Part shown: positions 53,492 to 61,816 of the stretch, in pieces
Numbering within the stretch: the stretch's first letter is position 1
Layout: every line of letters starts with the position of its first letter
NCBI GenBank assembly: GCA_024236155.1
Contig: JACKLA010000005.1
Location: forward strand, 1 to 64,000
Source of the DNA: Sphingomonadaceae bacterium
GTDB lineage: Bacteria; Pseudomonadota; Alphaproteobacteria; Sphingomonadales; Sphingomonadaceae
Direction: 5' to 3'
DNA length: 64,000 nt
The notes under the pieces: model-generated
Told to the model about the DNA's origin: nothing
The model's input: only the letters and a program-made list of their open reading frames with translations
Databases searched by the model: none
Made by a program: the position numbers and the translations under genes

Positions 53492-54451
53492 ATGTTGCCC
53501 GGGCTCGATATTCGCCAACTCCAATGTCTGGTCGCTCTGGTCGAAGAGAAGAGCGTGACGGCTGCCGGTCGGCGGATGAACCTGAGCCAGCCGCGGATGA
53601 GCAATACCTTGCGCCGCCTGCGCGAGATTTGCGACGATCCGCTGCTGGTCCGCACGGGCCAGACCATGCAGCCGACCGATCGCGCACTCGATATTGCGCG
53701 TCATGTCCGTGCCAGTCTCGCCGAACTGGCTGTAGCCCTCGATCCGCCGGAGAAGTTCGATCCGGCGCGCTCGGACAGGACATTCACTCTTATGCTCTCC
53801 GACTATGTCGAAGTGCTCCTGATCCCCGAAGCCATGCGCAGGATATCGGAGATTGCACCCTCAGTGCGGTTGCGGTTGCGGCCGCTCGAGACCGATGCGG
53901 TACGCCACGTGCTTGACGAGGGCACATGCGACATTGCGTTCGGCTTTTTCCCGCACCTCAAGGGAAGTCTGCGCGTATCCACCCTGCTGCGCGACGAAAC
54001 CGTCTTTATCGCCCGCGACGGTCTGTTCGGAGCCAACGCCGCCCCATCGCTGGACGAGTTTCTTTCAGCCAGCCATGTCGTGCTCGCCGGTCCGGAAGAA
54101 ACCGGCACCAGGCTGGAATTGCGGTGCGACGCAGCACTGGAAAAGATCGGCAAGCAGCGGCACGTTTCCGCCTATGTGCCGACACCTCACTCAGCAGCCC
54201 GGATAGTGGCTGCATCGGACATGATCGGGCTCCTGCCGCAAAAGCTCGCCATCGAATATGCACGCTGGCTGCCGCTGCGCTGGTATGCTCCACCGATGGA
54301 GCTGGGCATGTTCGACGTGTCGATGGTCTGGCACGAACGCGCGCATACAGATCGCGGGGTCACCTGGTTGCGCGGGATATTCAAGGAGCTGGCAGGCAAG
54401 GTCAACGCACAGCAAGCGCATGACGCCGGGGGATATTCCCCTGAGAGATGA
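53492..54451 (+). CDS. LysR-family regulator, 319 aa
   Basis: LysR-type regulator with N-terminal winged HTH (LDIRQLQCLVALVEEKSVTAAGRRMNLSQPRMSNTLRRLRE, about 5-62) and a periplasmic-binding-like effector domain (about 95-300). Start chosen at the ATG at 53492 (MLPGLDIRQL); an in-frame ATG at 53453 would add 13 residues. Divergent from the VOC-decarboxylase operon with 165 bp between starts, the usual layout for activation of catabolic genes. Confidence 0.9.
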   Translation: MLPGLDIRQLQCLVALVEEKSVTAAGRRMNLSQPRMSNTLRRLREICDDPLLVRTGQTMQPTDRALDIARHVRASLAELAVALDPPEKFDPARSDRTFTLMLSDYVEVLLIPEAMRRISEIAPSVRLRLRPLETDAVRHVLDEGTCDIAFGFFPHLKGSLRVSTLLRDETVFIARDGLFGANAAPSLDEFLSASHVVLAGPEETGTRLELRCDAALEKIGKQRHVSAYVPTPHSAARIVAASDMIGLLPQKLAIEYARWLPLRWYAPPMELGMFDVSMVWHERAHTDRGVTWLRGIFKELAGKVNAQQAHDAGGYSPER

Positions 54452-54536
54452 CCGGTATCAGCAACTCGAACTGTGCTGGCCCGCGCAGCGAAGGTAGGAG
54501 CGACGGCAACCGCGCTTGTTGACAAGGGGCCAGCCA

Positions 54537-54857
54537 ATGCCGCGAATTAAGGTAACAGACCAAGACGGGACCACCCGCGAGCTCACTGCCGACACCGGAG
54601 ACAACCTGATGGAGGTTCTTCGTGGCGAGGGGTATGACAACATCATCGCCCTGTGCGGCGGTTGCTGTGCCTGTGCGACCTGCCAAGTGTATGTCGACGA
54701 GGCGTGGTTCGCCAAACTGCCCGCCATCGCCGAAGATGAAGAGGAAATGCTCGATTCTTCCGACACACGGCAGCCCAATTCACGGCTGTCGTGCCAGCTT
54801 GATCTTGATGAGACGATGGACGGGCTGGAGCTTACAATCGCGCGTCTTGCCGAATAG
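54537..54857 (+). CDS. [2Fe-2S] ferredoxin, adrenodoxin type, 106 aa
   Basis: Electron carrier. Cluster ligands: CGGCCACATC supplies Cys-x5-Cys-x2-Cys (Cys40, Cys46, Cys49) and RLSC gives the fourth. Two extra cysteines sit inside the loop (positions 43 and 44), unlike the usual CGGAC/SC pattern. ATG at 54537 (MPRIKVTDQD). This type normally feeds P450s or Rieske-type oxygenases; the P450 at 33976-35334 is the only P450 in the window. CTTGTTGACAAG just upstream contains a TGTTGACA site. Confidence 0.9.
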   Translation: MPRIKVTDQDGTTRELTADTGDNLMEVLRGEGYDNIIALCGGCCACATCQVYVDEAWFAKLPAIAEDEEEMLDSSDTRQPNSRLSCQLDLDETMDGLELTIARLAE

Positions 54858-54878
54858 CGGATTGCACCGCCTGCCCTG

Positions 54879-55724
54879 TCAGGCCGGGGCGAGCCGGATG
54901 TCGGCCCTGAGCAGATAATGCCCGCCGCCGGTGGAACCGGAACCGGGTTCGATCCATTCGATCGGCTTGATGAGTGAATCCTTCACCCCGAAAACGACAT
55001 CCGAATCGAGATAATCGCTGCCTTCGATAAACAGGTGAGTGACGAGGCGCCGGAAGCCGTCGGCCCGAACCATGAAGTGGACATGGGCCGGCCGGTAGGG
55101 ATGCCGCCCCTGTACACCCAGCATCTGGCCAACCGGTCCATCGTCGGGGATCGGATAGGGCGAAGGAACGATGGACGACAAATGGAAACTGCCGGTTTCG
55201 TCGGTCAGCACACGGCCACGACCGCCAGCCTCGCCTCCCTCCAGCTGGACATCGTAAAAGCCATCTTCGTCGGCATGCCAGATGTCCACCACAGCTCCGG
55301 CCACAGGGTTGCCGGCCTCATCGCGGATCGCACCTTCGATAAGCAGTGGCTTGCCATCGAGCCGACCGGAAATATCCGCCCCCGATGTCACCTCCGGAGC
55401 ATTTTCGACAAAGAAGGGGCCGAACACGGTTGTTTCGGTCGTATCGCCCGGGTGCCGGTGGTTTATTGCATCGACCAGCATCGAAACGCCAAGCGCATCC
55501 GATAACAGGATAAACTCCTGCCGGGTATCGGAACACATATGACCCGTCCGGGTGAGGAAATCGATCGCGTATTCCCACTCCTCTTCCGTCAGTTCGAGTT
55601 CCCGGCACAGGTCGTGCAAATGACGCACCACGGCCTCGTTGATCTGTTTCGCCCGTGCGGAACCGCCCTGGGTTACCTTGGAGACGACCGCTTCGGTAAT
55701 GCTGGTTTCGTCGAGGTCACGCAT
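54879..55724 (-). CDS. Hydroxyquinol 1,2-dioxygenase, 281 aa
   Basis: Intradiol ring cleavage of hydroxyquinol (1,2,4-trihydroxybenzene) to maleylacetate. N-terminal dimerisation region, then the intradiol fold with Fe(III) ligands Tyr157 (DGFYD), Tyr190 (PSPYPIP), His214 and His216 (PAHVHF). Family start MRDLDETSITEAV places the ATG at 55724, inside the end of the maleylacetate reductase gene; ATG 55733 is an alternative. Co-translated with that reductase, so both catalyse consecutive steps. Equivalent of the dioxygenase of characterised gamma-resorcylate clusters. Confidence 0.92.
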   Translation of the reverse strand: MRDLDETSITEAVVSKVTQGGSARAKQINEAVVRHLHDLCRELELTEEEWEYAIDFLTRTGHMCSDTRQEFILLSDALGVSMLVDAINHRHPGDTTETTVFGPFFVENAPEVTSGADISGRLDGKPLLIEGAIRDEAGNPVAGAVVDIWHADEDGFYDVQLEGGEAGGRGRVLTDETGSFHLSSIVPSPYPIPDDGPVGQMLGVQGRHPYRPAHVHFMVRADGFRRLVTHLFIEGSDYLDSDVVFGVKDSLIKPIEWIEPGSGSTGGGHYLLRADIRLAPA

Positions 55725-56835
55725 ATTGATCATCCAGTCTTGCCTGTTCACCCGACCAGGCGCGGCGCAGCAGGGCGGCAACGTCAGCCCGGTCGAATGC
55801 CCTGGGGTTGGGATAGGGGACGGTACAGACCAGGTCGGCGATATGGTCTATTCCGTCTTCGGGCAGGCCAACTTCCGCAAGGGACGCAGGCAGGCCGAGT
55901 TGCCCGACCAAGGCCTGGATCTCCGCCGCAGGATCGCCGCCGAAAATCGTCGTCAGTTCCTCGACCGCGCGAGCGCAAGCCGGTCCGGTAAAGGCCAGCG
56001 TATGCGGCAGCAGCACCGCGTGCGTTTCTGCATGCGGCGTATCGAACGCACCACCCAAAGCGTGACAGATACGATAATGCAGGGGCATCTTCGCTTCGGA
56101 AACGCAATACCCCGTGAGCCATGATGCATATAGCGCCTCGGCACGCGCCGCGTAACTCGCGGGCTCGGCCTTGATCTGCGGGAGAGCACGCACGAACAGT
56201 TCCGCTGCCCGCTTCGCGGCCCACCGCAAATCTTCATCCTCACTCGCGCACAAAGTCCACACGGCATGCGTCAGCGCGTTCATACCCGAAGCCGTCGAAG
56301 CACTCGTCGGGAGCGCCAGGGTAAGTGCCGGATCGTAGATGATCGCCGACGGCCGAAACCGGTCATCCCTTTCCGTGTTTTTCTCTCCGTTCGAACGCTG
56401 CCCCATTGTCGGCGTTATTTCCGAACCTGAGTATGTGGTCGGGATAGCAACGAGTTTAAGGCCGGTTCGCTTGACCAGCGCCTTGCCCAGCCCAATCGCA
56501 GACCCACCCCCGATCGCAATCAGCAGGTCGCTCCCCCGGGCCGTGACTTCCGCAGCCGCCGCATCGCTGATTTCGACCGGTGTATGCATGACCGCCCGGG
56601 CAACGACATGGGCCTTCGCACCGAACAGGGAAGCAATCTTTTCGCCTTCGGACACACGCGTCGGCGTACACAGGACCGCCGGGCAGACTGCGCCGAACTC
56701 CTCCAAGTGACGGCCGATATCCTGCACCGCATCCCTGCCGAAAACCACTTTGGCATAGGGACCGTGATCGATGACAGGGTCGCATGCGGCTATCGATGCC
56801 GGATCTTTGATGTCCTGGGGGCAATACTGGGCCAT
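55717..56835 (-). CDS. Maleylacetate reductase, 372 aa
   Basis: Iron-type alcohol dehydrogenase family enzyme reducing maleylacetate to 3-oxoadipate with NAD(P)H. Features: KVVFGRDAVQDIG, nucleotide-binding GGGSAIGLGKAL, PTTYSGSEITP, NALTHAVW and the metal-region histidines (HALGGAFDTPHAETHAVLLPH). The gene overlaps the dioxygenase gene and starts 17 nt after the sulfatase stop, all on the minus strand. Completes hydroxyquinol conversion. Confidence 0.92.
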   Translation of the reverse strand: MAQYCPQDIKDPASIAACDPVIDHGPYAKVVFGRDAVQDIGRHLEEFGAVCPAVLCTPTRVSEGEKIASLFGAKAHVVARAVMHTPVEISDAAAAEVTARGSDLLIAIGGGSAIGLGKALVKRTGLKLVAIPTTYSGSEITPTMGQRSNGEKNTERDDRFRPSAIIYDPALTLALPTSASTASGMNALTHAVWTLCASEDEDLRWAAKRAAELFVRALPQIKAEPASYAARAEALYASWLTGYCVSEAKMPLHYRICHALGGAFDTPHAETHAVLLPHTLAFTGPACARAVEELTTIFGGDPAAEIQALVGQLGLPASLAEVGLPEDGIDHIADLVCTVPYPNPRAFDRADVAALLRRAWSGEQARLDDQYA

Positions 56836-56852
56836 CGCACCGATACCGCCTG

Positions 56853-58310
56853 TCAGTTTCCGGGATCGGCAGTAGTCAGGGTCTCCTCCGCACCGATATG
56901 ATCGGCCTGGTTTTTCGCCAGCACACTGTCGGTATAGCTCTCATCGATCTGGGGCAGCATGGTCGAATTCCAGTCCTTCCAGCCAGCCTCCAGGCGGGCG
57001 AACACCTCCGGCTCGCGCTCTTTCAGATCCGCCCGCTCCAACGGGTCTTCCGCCACGTTGAACAAATAGGTGTGGCCCGCGATCTTGAGATATTTGTAGT
57101 CGCCGTCACGCATCGCCCGCTGGTGGTTTGCCTTGTAACGGAAGTAAACCTTGCGATCGACGGGACGGGTGTCACCGACCATTACCGGGAGGAGATTCAT
57201 GCCATCCGGGGCGTAGTCGGGATCTGACGAAACCCCTGCAGCGGCAAGCAGGGTAGGCATCCAGTCCATCCCCATCTGGACCTGGTGGCTGACAGCACCC
57301 CTGGGCAGGACGTCGGGCCACGAAACAAGCGCCGGCACCCTCAGCCCGCCTTCGAGCAATTCGCTCTTCTGCCCCGAGAACGGCCAAACATCCGAGAAGC
57401 GCTCACCACCATTGTCGCTGGTAAATATGACGATCGTGTTTTCGAAGACATCATGGCGTTCCAGCGCGTCGATGATCTTTCCGACCTGATCATCCATCGC
57501 GGTGATCATTTGCTCGTAGACCTTGCGCGACCCACCGTCGAAGTGGTGAGCGATCGCCTGGCGCTTGTATCCTTCAGCCTCACGCATGGCCTTGCCGAGT
57601 CGATTTGCCTCCGCCTCATCATCGGGCCCCATCCATGGCCAGTGAGGGGCGTTGAAATGCACACTCATGAAGAAGGGGGCAGCAGCGGCGGCATATTCGT
57701 CGATCGCCGACACGGCGTGCTCGCCCAGAACCTGCGTGAGATAGCCATTTTTCTCGATCGGAACCCCGTCTTCGATCATTCCGCCCTGACCGGGCTGTGT
57801 GTAGTTGAAGTAGTCGATTGCGCCGCCACGAAAGCCGAAGAAGTGCTCGTAACCGCTCTTGAGGGGGCCGAACTCGGGGTATTCTCCGAGATGCCACTTG
57901 CCGACCAGCATCGTTCGATAGCCTGAAGCTTTCAGCAATGACGGCAATGTCGGATGATCGGGCGGGAGGCCGATTCCGCGGCGCGCCGGGACGAGTGGTT
58001 CCTCGAGGCCGAGAGGAAGCCTGTATTGATAGCGCCCGGTAATCACCGCAAGCCGCGAAGCAGAGCATACCGGCGAATTCGAATATGCCTCGCGCAGGTT
58101 GACGCCCGCCTTGGCGATACGGTCGATGTTCGGGGTGGAGATGCCATTCCTCGAATTGCATGAGATGTCAGCAAACCCCATGTCGTCGGCCATGATGAAG
58201 ACGATGTTGGGCCTGCGCGCCGCCGGCTCGCCGCCGCTCTTGGCAGCCAGTGAACAGGAGAGGCCAGCAGAAATACCGGTACCGATAAATGTGCGACGAG
58301 TTACTGACAT
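56853..58310 (-). CDS. Tat-exported sulfatase, 485 aa
   Basis: Formylglycine-dependent sulfatase. Start taken at the ATG at 58310 with a Tat-like signal MSVTRRTFIGTGISAGLSCS; a longer frame begins at 58382. Metal residues Asp42/Asp43 (IMADDMG), catalytic Cys82 in C-S-A-S-R followed by LAVITGR, and GKWHLG, HFNAPHWPW, FTSDNGGERF. Cys82-Ser-Ala-Ser-Arg is the Cys-type motif that needs an FGE enzyme, which I did not find in the window. Being next to the hydroxyquinol genes, it may release a phenol from an aryl sulfate before uptake. Confidence 0.9.
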   Translation of the reverse strand: MSVTRRTFIGTGISAGLSCSLAAKSGGEPAARRPNIVFIMADDMGFADISCNSRNGISTPNIDRIAKAGVNLREAYSNSPVCSASRLAVITGRYQYRLPLGLEEPLVPARRGIGLPPDHPTLPSLLKASGYRTMLVGKWHLGEYPEFGPLKSGYEHFFGFRGGAIDYFNYTQPGQGGMIEDGVPIEKNGYLTQVLGEHAVSAIDEYAAAAAPFFMSVHFNAPHWPWMGPDDEAEANRLGKAMREAEGYKRQAIAHHFDGGSRKVYEQMITAMDDQVGKIIDALERHDVFENTIVIFTSDNGGERFSDVWPFSGQKSELLEGGLRVPALVSWPDVLPRGAVSHQVQMGMDWMPTLLAAAGVSSDPDYAPDGMNLLPVMVGDTRPVDRKVYFRYKANHQRAMRDGDYKYLKIAGHTYLFNVAEDPLERADLKEREPEVFARLEAGWKDWNSTMLPQIDESYTDSVLAKNQADHIGAEETLTTADPGN

Positions 58311-58428
58311 TTGATGCACGTGCTCCAATTTGGACCTGTGTCCGAAGAACCAGGCAAGCCAGGAATGACCGGGCCGCCCCAACTCGCGGTGCGTATGCCT
58401 CTGGTATAGCTACGCCCTGCGTAATACC

Positions 58429-58998
58429 TCATCGCCGGAACGGCGAAATCCTGCGGAAAATCCCGTCCCGCTTTACCAGCGCGTGGAACAGCGCCCCCAG
58501 AATATGCAGCAGGACCACGACCAGGAGTATCCGCGCGATCAAAGCATGCGCCTTGAACGGCGGCAGGCTCTGCGTAATTTCGGGAATACGGTCTGCCGCA
58601 CCGCCGAAAACGATGCCGGGCAATCCCGCCATGATCGACATGCCGATACCGCTCACAACCATGCCCAAAGTCAGCAGTCGCAAGCCGTGGTGGACCACCT
58701 TGGCCAGAAGATCGAGTTGCGCGTTCCCCGAGCTTGCAGGAGCAGGCAGTTCACGGCGGATGTAGGCTTTGAACAGCGTGTAATGAAGGATGGCGAACAC
58801 CAGCAAGCCCATCGCCATATGCCCCCGGAGCATCTGTACTTTTTCGGGCTCGCTATCGGGCGTATTGTGCAGCAGGATCAACCCCGCCCCAAGCAGCAAC
58901 ATGACCAGCAGGGCCAGTATCCAGTGCAGGATAGAATGGAGCCGTCCATAGCGTTGCGAAACGGCCTCGCCCGCCAATGCCTCCCGAGTATCGGCCAT
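58429..58998 (-). CDS. Cytochrome b561-type membrane protein, 189 aa
   Basis: Four transmembrane helices with conserved histidines for two b hemes: LHSILHWILALLVMLL (helix 1), RGHMAMGLLVFAILHYTLF (helix 2), VVHHGLRLLTLGMV (helix 3) and HALIARILLVVVLLHILGALFHALV (helix 4). Quinol-linked electron transfer. First gene of the minus-strand set b561-sulfatase-maleylacetate reductase-dioxygenase; TGTCAACA dyad lies upstream (59075-59103). Confidence 0.88.
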   Translation of the reverse strand: MADTREALAGEAVSQRYGRLHSILHWILALLVMLLLGAGLILLHNTPDSEPEKVQMLRGHMAMGLLVFAILHYTLFKAYIRRELPAPASSGNAQLDLLAKVVHHGLRLLTLGMVVSGIGMSIMAGLPGIVFGGAADRIPEITQSLPPFKAHALIARILLVVVLLHILGALFHALVKRDGIFRRISPFRR

Positions 58999-59074
58999 AC
59001 TGAATCTCCCACATGCCTGGCCTGCGGGCGTACAAACCCCTAGCCTGAACCGAGCATGGCTTGCGCCCCAAAAA

Positions 59075-59103
59075 TGTCAACACTTTGATGAAAAGTATAG
59101 ACA
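59075..59103. promoter_or_regulatory. TGTCAACA operator, 20-bp spaced dyad (cytochrome b561 promoter)
   Basis: TGTCAACAC (59075-59083) and GTATAGACA (59095-59103), starts 20 bp apart, 77 bp upstream of the b561 start. Wider symmetry: TGTCAACACTTT against the complement TGTCTATACTTT. Confidence 0.65.
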
Positions 59104-59176
59104 CAATGGCGGGCGCTACAGCCTTCGCGCGCGCGAGCAACACGCGCACAAGCGGGACGCGAAAAGACAGCCGTAG

Positions 59177-60070
59177 CTAGTCGCCGTTGCTGTCTTCTGC
59201 CGACCAGCGCAACACTCCGCTGCCATCCTGAATGATGGTGATACGCTGATTGGGATAGGTGATCATCTGGCTTTGTGTTGCCAGGTTTTCGGCGGACAGA
59301 GCGGCCGCAGCAAAGGCGAGCGCGTTATCAATTATTGCACTCCAGCGCAGCGAATCCATCTGCTGCATGGCGGTCTGGCCCAGATTTGCACTGAGCTTCG
59401 CCACCTCCAACGCTATATGACGCGAGTCAGCTTCATCAATGGCGACATAAAGATCATCGAAATTTATGATGATCGGATAGTTTGGCGAGATCCCCTTCGT
59501 GCTTCTCGCCATCTGTCTAAAAATAGCGATGCGGTCGAAATGGTTGTCTAGTATTTCGCGCGCTGGCCTACCCGCGTGCACGCACATTGCCATTACCAGC
59601 TTTCGGTGCGCGTTCTGGCGCTTCAGCCTGACAGCATCCGCGTCTTCGTCGCCTTTGCCAGACGAATTCCGCAGCTTTTGGAGTGCTTTCGCTAACCGCC
59701 GGATCTCAGCCAGCTCCGCTTTTGACCAACGCTGTGCGCTGCAGGCAATGGCAGCACTGACATTGATCACAATCGACGCACAGATATGCGCCAGATCTTC
59801 TACCGAGAAGGACGCAACCCGCGCGCGCTGGTTGGACTCAGCCTCAATCAACCCCTGGTTCTGCAACAACCGCAGTGCTTCGCGCACCGGCCCCCGGCTG
59901 GTTTGGCACTGCTTTGCCAGTACGGCCTGGGGCAGAACCTCACCCGGCTTGAAATGGCCGGAGATGATCCTCTCCTTGATCCAAAGGTAAGCGATCTGGA
60001 CCCCGTTGCGATGGGGGCTCACATCCTTTGTCGAATTGTCGAACAGGGCAGCCTCTTGCGGGTTGTCCAT
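59177..60070 (-). CDS. GntR-family (FadR/FCD) transcriptional regulator, 297 aa
   Basis: Start at the ATG at 60070 (MDNPQEAALF), with AGGAGGAACG upstream. N-terminal GntR winged HTH (about 25-85: IAYLWIKERIISGHFKPGEVLPQAVLAKQCQTSRGPVREALRLLQNQGLI) and C-terminal all-helical FCD effector domain. FadR-class regulators bind T-N-G-T...A-C-N-A palindromes; TTGTCAACAA-like sites occur in front of this gene and of several cluster genes. I infer it is the cluster's repressor and controls itself. Effector likely an aromatic or dicarboxylic intermediate. Confidence 0.9.
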   Translation of the reverse strand: MDNPQEAALFDNSTKDVSPHRNGVQIAYLWIKERIISGHFKPGEVLPQAVLAKQCQTSRGPVREALRLLQNQGLIEAESNQRARVASFSVEDLAHICASIVINVSAAIACSAQRWSKAELAEIRRLAKALQKLRNSSGKGDEDADAVRLKRQNAHRKLVMAMCVHAGRPAREILDNHFDRIAIFRQMARSTKGISPNYPIIINFDDLYVAIDEADSRHIALEVAKLSANLGQTAMQQMDSLRWSAIIDNALAFAAAALSAENLATQSQMITYPNQRITIIQDGSGVLRWSAEDSNGD

Positions 60071-60130
60071 CGTTCCTCCTGAAATCGCGTCCACCGGACC
60101 TCTAATGCAACCGGCGCAAAGACTGCAAGT

Positions 60131-60172
60131 TGTCAACAAGTTGCCGCCCACATTGTCAAACCCTTGTTGACA
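60131..60172. promoter_or_regulatory. TGTCAACA operators upstream of the GntR gene
   Basis: TGTCAACAAG at 60131-60140 and the compact dyad TGTCAAACC-C-TTGTTGACA at 60154-60172, half-sites 10 bp apart, 61-102 bp before the start at 60070. Suggests autoregulation. Confidence 0.7.
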
Positions 60173-60263
60173 TCGCTGGCTGCAACGCCGTTTGCAGACC
60201 GGCACGAACCGCACGCAAGATATAGCTGCTCACCATGTGAGCAAAGAAATGTGTTCACACTTC

Positions 60264-60279
60264 AACTTGCATGCAAGTT
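60264..60279. promoter_or_regulatory. Perfect 16-bp palindrome before the SDR gene
   Basis: AACTTGCATGCAAGTT, 82 bp upstream of the SDR start codon (60361); TGTTCACAC (60252-60260), a relaxed TGTCAACA site, is just upstream. A candidate second operator in this promoter. Confidence 0.55.
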
Positions 60280-60360
60280 CGGTTAGCGGCGGGGTTGAAG
60301 CATAATCCGCCTGCGGAATGACAGTTCGCGCGGGTTGGGCAAACCAAAGAGGATACGGGA

Positions 60361-61107
60361 ATGGATCTTGGACTGACGGGCAAGAACGCAATTGTATGTG
60401 CGGCGAGCAGCGGCCTTGGCCGGGCCTGCGCCACGGCCCTCGCGCGTGAAGGCGCGAATGTCGTGATCAACGGGCGGACAGTCGAGACACTTGAAGAGAC
60501 CGCAGCCGATATCCGCTCGCAAGCCCCGGATTCGGAAATCCGGCTGGTTGTCGGCGATGTGGTCGATCAGTCGGTGCGCGACGAGCTTGCCGGTGCCTTC
60601 CCGGAAGTCGACATCCTGATCAACAATGCGGGCGGCCCTCCTCCCGGTGACTTCCACGACTGGAAACGCGACGACTGGATTTCGGCGGTCGACCAGAACA
60701 TGCTGACCGCGATCGAGCTCATACGCCTGACTATCGACGGCATGGCCGATCGCGGCTTCGGCCGGATCGTGAACATTACATCGTCTGCGGTGCGGGTACC
60801 GATCCCCGTTATCGGTATGTCGAATGCCACTCGCGCCGGACTGTCCAATTTCGTGTTCGGACTGGTGCCGCAATATTCGTCCAAGGGTGTAACGATCAAC
60901 AACCTGCTGCCCGGGCCGTTCGATACTGCCCGCCTGCGCAAATCCAAGGAAATCACCAAGCACCTGACCGGCAACGCGGTTGCCGGGCGGGTGGGCGATC
61001 CGGCCGAAATGGGCGCGATGTGTGCGTTTCTATGCGGGCAGTACGCGGGCTATATCAACGGCCAGAACTTCCTGATGGACGGCGGGCTTTACCCCGGCAA
61101 CTTCTAG
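60361..61107 (+). CDS. SDR-family oxidoreductase lacking the canonical Tyr-x3-Lys, 248 aa
   Basis: Rossmann-fold short-chain dehydrogenase with nucleotide motif ASSGLGRA, NNAGG, and NITSSAV as the Ser site. In the place of YxxxK the sequence reads MSNATRAGL, so Tyr and Lys are both absent. This matches a divergent SDR subgroup whose members carry an SN...R-type sequence there and whose chemistry is poorly known. Located after the GntR gene (divergent) and before a terminator. Confidence 0.85.
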   Translation: MDLGLTGKNAIVCAASSGLGRACATALAREGANVVINGRTVETLEETAADIRSQAPDSEIRLVVGDVVDQSVRDELAGAFPEVDILINNAGGPPPGDFHDWKRDDWISAVDQNMLTAIELIRLTIDGMADRGFGRIVNITSSAVRVPIPVIGMSNATRAGLSNFVFGLVPQYSSKGVTINNLLPGPFDTARLRKSKEITKHLTGNAVAGRVGDPAEMGAMCAFLCGQYAGYINGQNFLMDGGLYPGNF

Positions 61108-61142
61108 GCTGGTCGACGCATTGTCGCTTCCGCATGCACAAG

Positions 61143-61174
61143 CGCCGCCGGGCTTCTCTCCAAACCCGGCGGCG
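61143..61174 (+). terminator. Rho-independent terminator of the SDR gene
   Basis: CGCCGCCGGG (61143-61152) and CCCGGCGGCG (61165-61174) pair perfectly; TTTGTTGTTT follows. 35 nt after the stop. Confidence 0.85.
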
Positions 61175-61210
61175 TTTGTTGTTTCGGCGGCAGCGATTGC
61201 CCGCAACTTG

Positions 61211-61624
61211 TCAGCAGAAACTGCCCGAACCGTCGGACAGGTTGATCGAAACGGCGACCGCGCCCTGGAAAATGCCCCACTGGTAGAGCTTGTATTCCAT
61301 GATGCCCTTCACAACGAAGGGCTCCTGCTCGGCAATCGCGCGAGCCTCTTCCTCGGTCTTGGCGCGAATCGCCATGAGCCCGCTCAACACCGGCTCGCCC
61401 TCGTCGAGATAGGTGGCCGGGCCGGACAGGAAGAGCACCCCTTCCTTCTCCTTCTCAAGCAGCCAGGTGAGGTGCTCGGACTGCACTTCGAGCATGCGGT
61501 CGCGATCGATGAATTTCAGTACCATCAGGTAGAAGCGGGCCTGCAATGAGTTTTCCAGCCGCGGTTCCCCCACCGGGATCTTGCCCCGGTCGGAGCGATA
61601 TACGAGCAGTCCTTCTTCTTCCAT
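61211..61624 (-). CDS. YCII-related domain protein, 137 aa
   Basis: Start at the ATG at 61624 after AAAGGAC. YCII-like ferredoxin-fold domain: LMVLKFIDRDRMLEVQSEHLTWLL, FLSGPATYLDEGEPVLSGLMAIRAKTEEEARAIAEQEPFVVKGIMEYKLYQW. Members include muconolactone-isomerase-like and chlorohydroquinone-related small enzymes, but the actual reaction here is not known. Divergent from the FAH gene, sharing the TGTCAACA promoter region. Confidence 0.85.
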   Translation of the reverse strand: MEEEGLLVYRSDRGKIPVGEPRLENSLQARFYLMVLKFIDRDRMLEVQSEHLTWLLEKEKEGVLFLSGPATYLDEGEPVLSGLMAIRAKTEEEARAIAEQEPFVVKGIMEYKLYQWGIFQGAVAVSINLSDGSGSFC

Positions 61625-61722
61625 TTCGGGTCCTTTCCCATCGCACCCGCTGCACAATGCGGCAGGCCAGTCATTTCGCGCGGGTCGCCAGCTCGACAAA
61701 AGCCACGATCAGCACCCGCATT

Positions 61723-61769
61723 CTGTTGACATTTACGCGCAGAAATTTATGCAACTGTCAACACTTGAG
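61723..61769. promoter_or_regulatory. TGTCAACA sites between the YCII and FAH genes
   Basis: CTGTTGACA (61723-61731) and TGTCAACACTTGAG (61756-61769), arranged everted about 33 bp apart, in the divergent promoter. The second matches the site at 40727 over 16 bp (with preceding AC). Confidence 0.65.
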
Positions 61770-61816
61770 CGGGTTTGCCGCGATGGGTGAGGACAGTTCT
61801 GTTAAGGAGTTTGACT

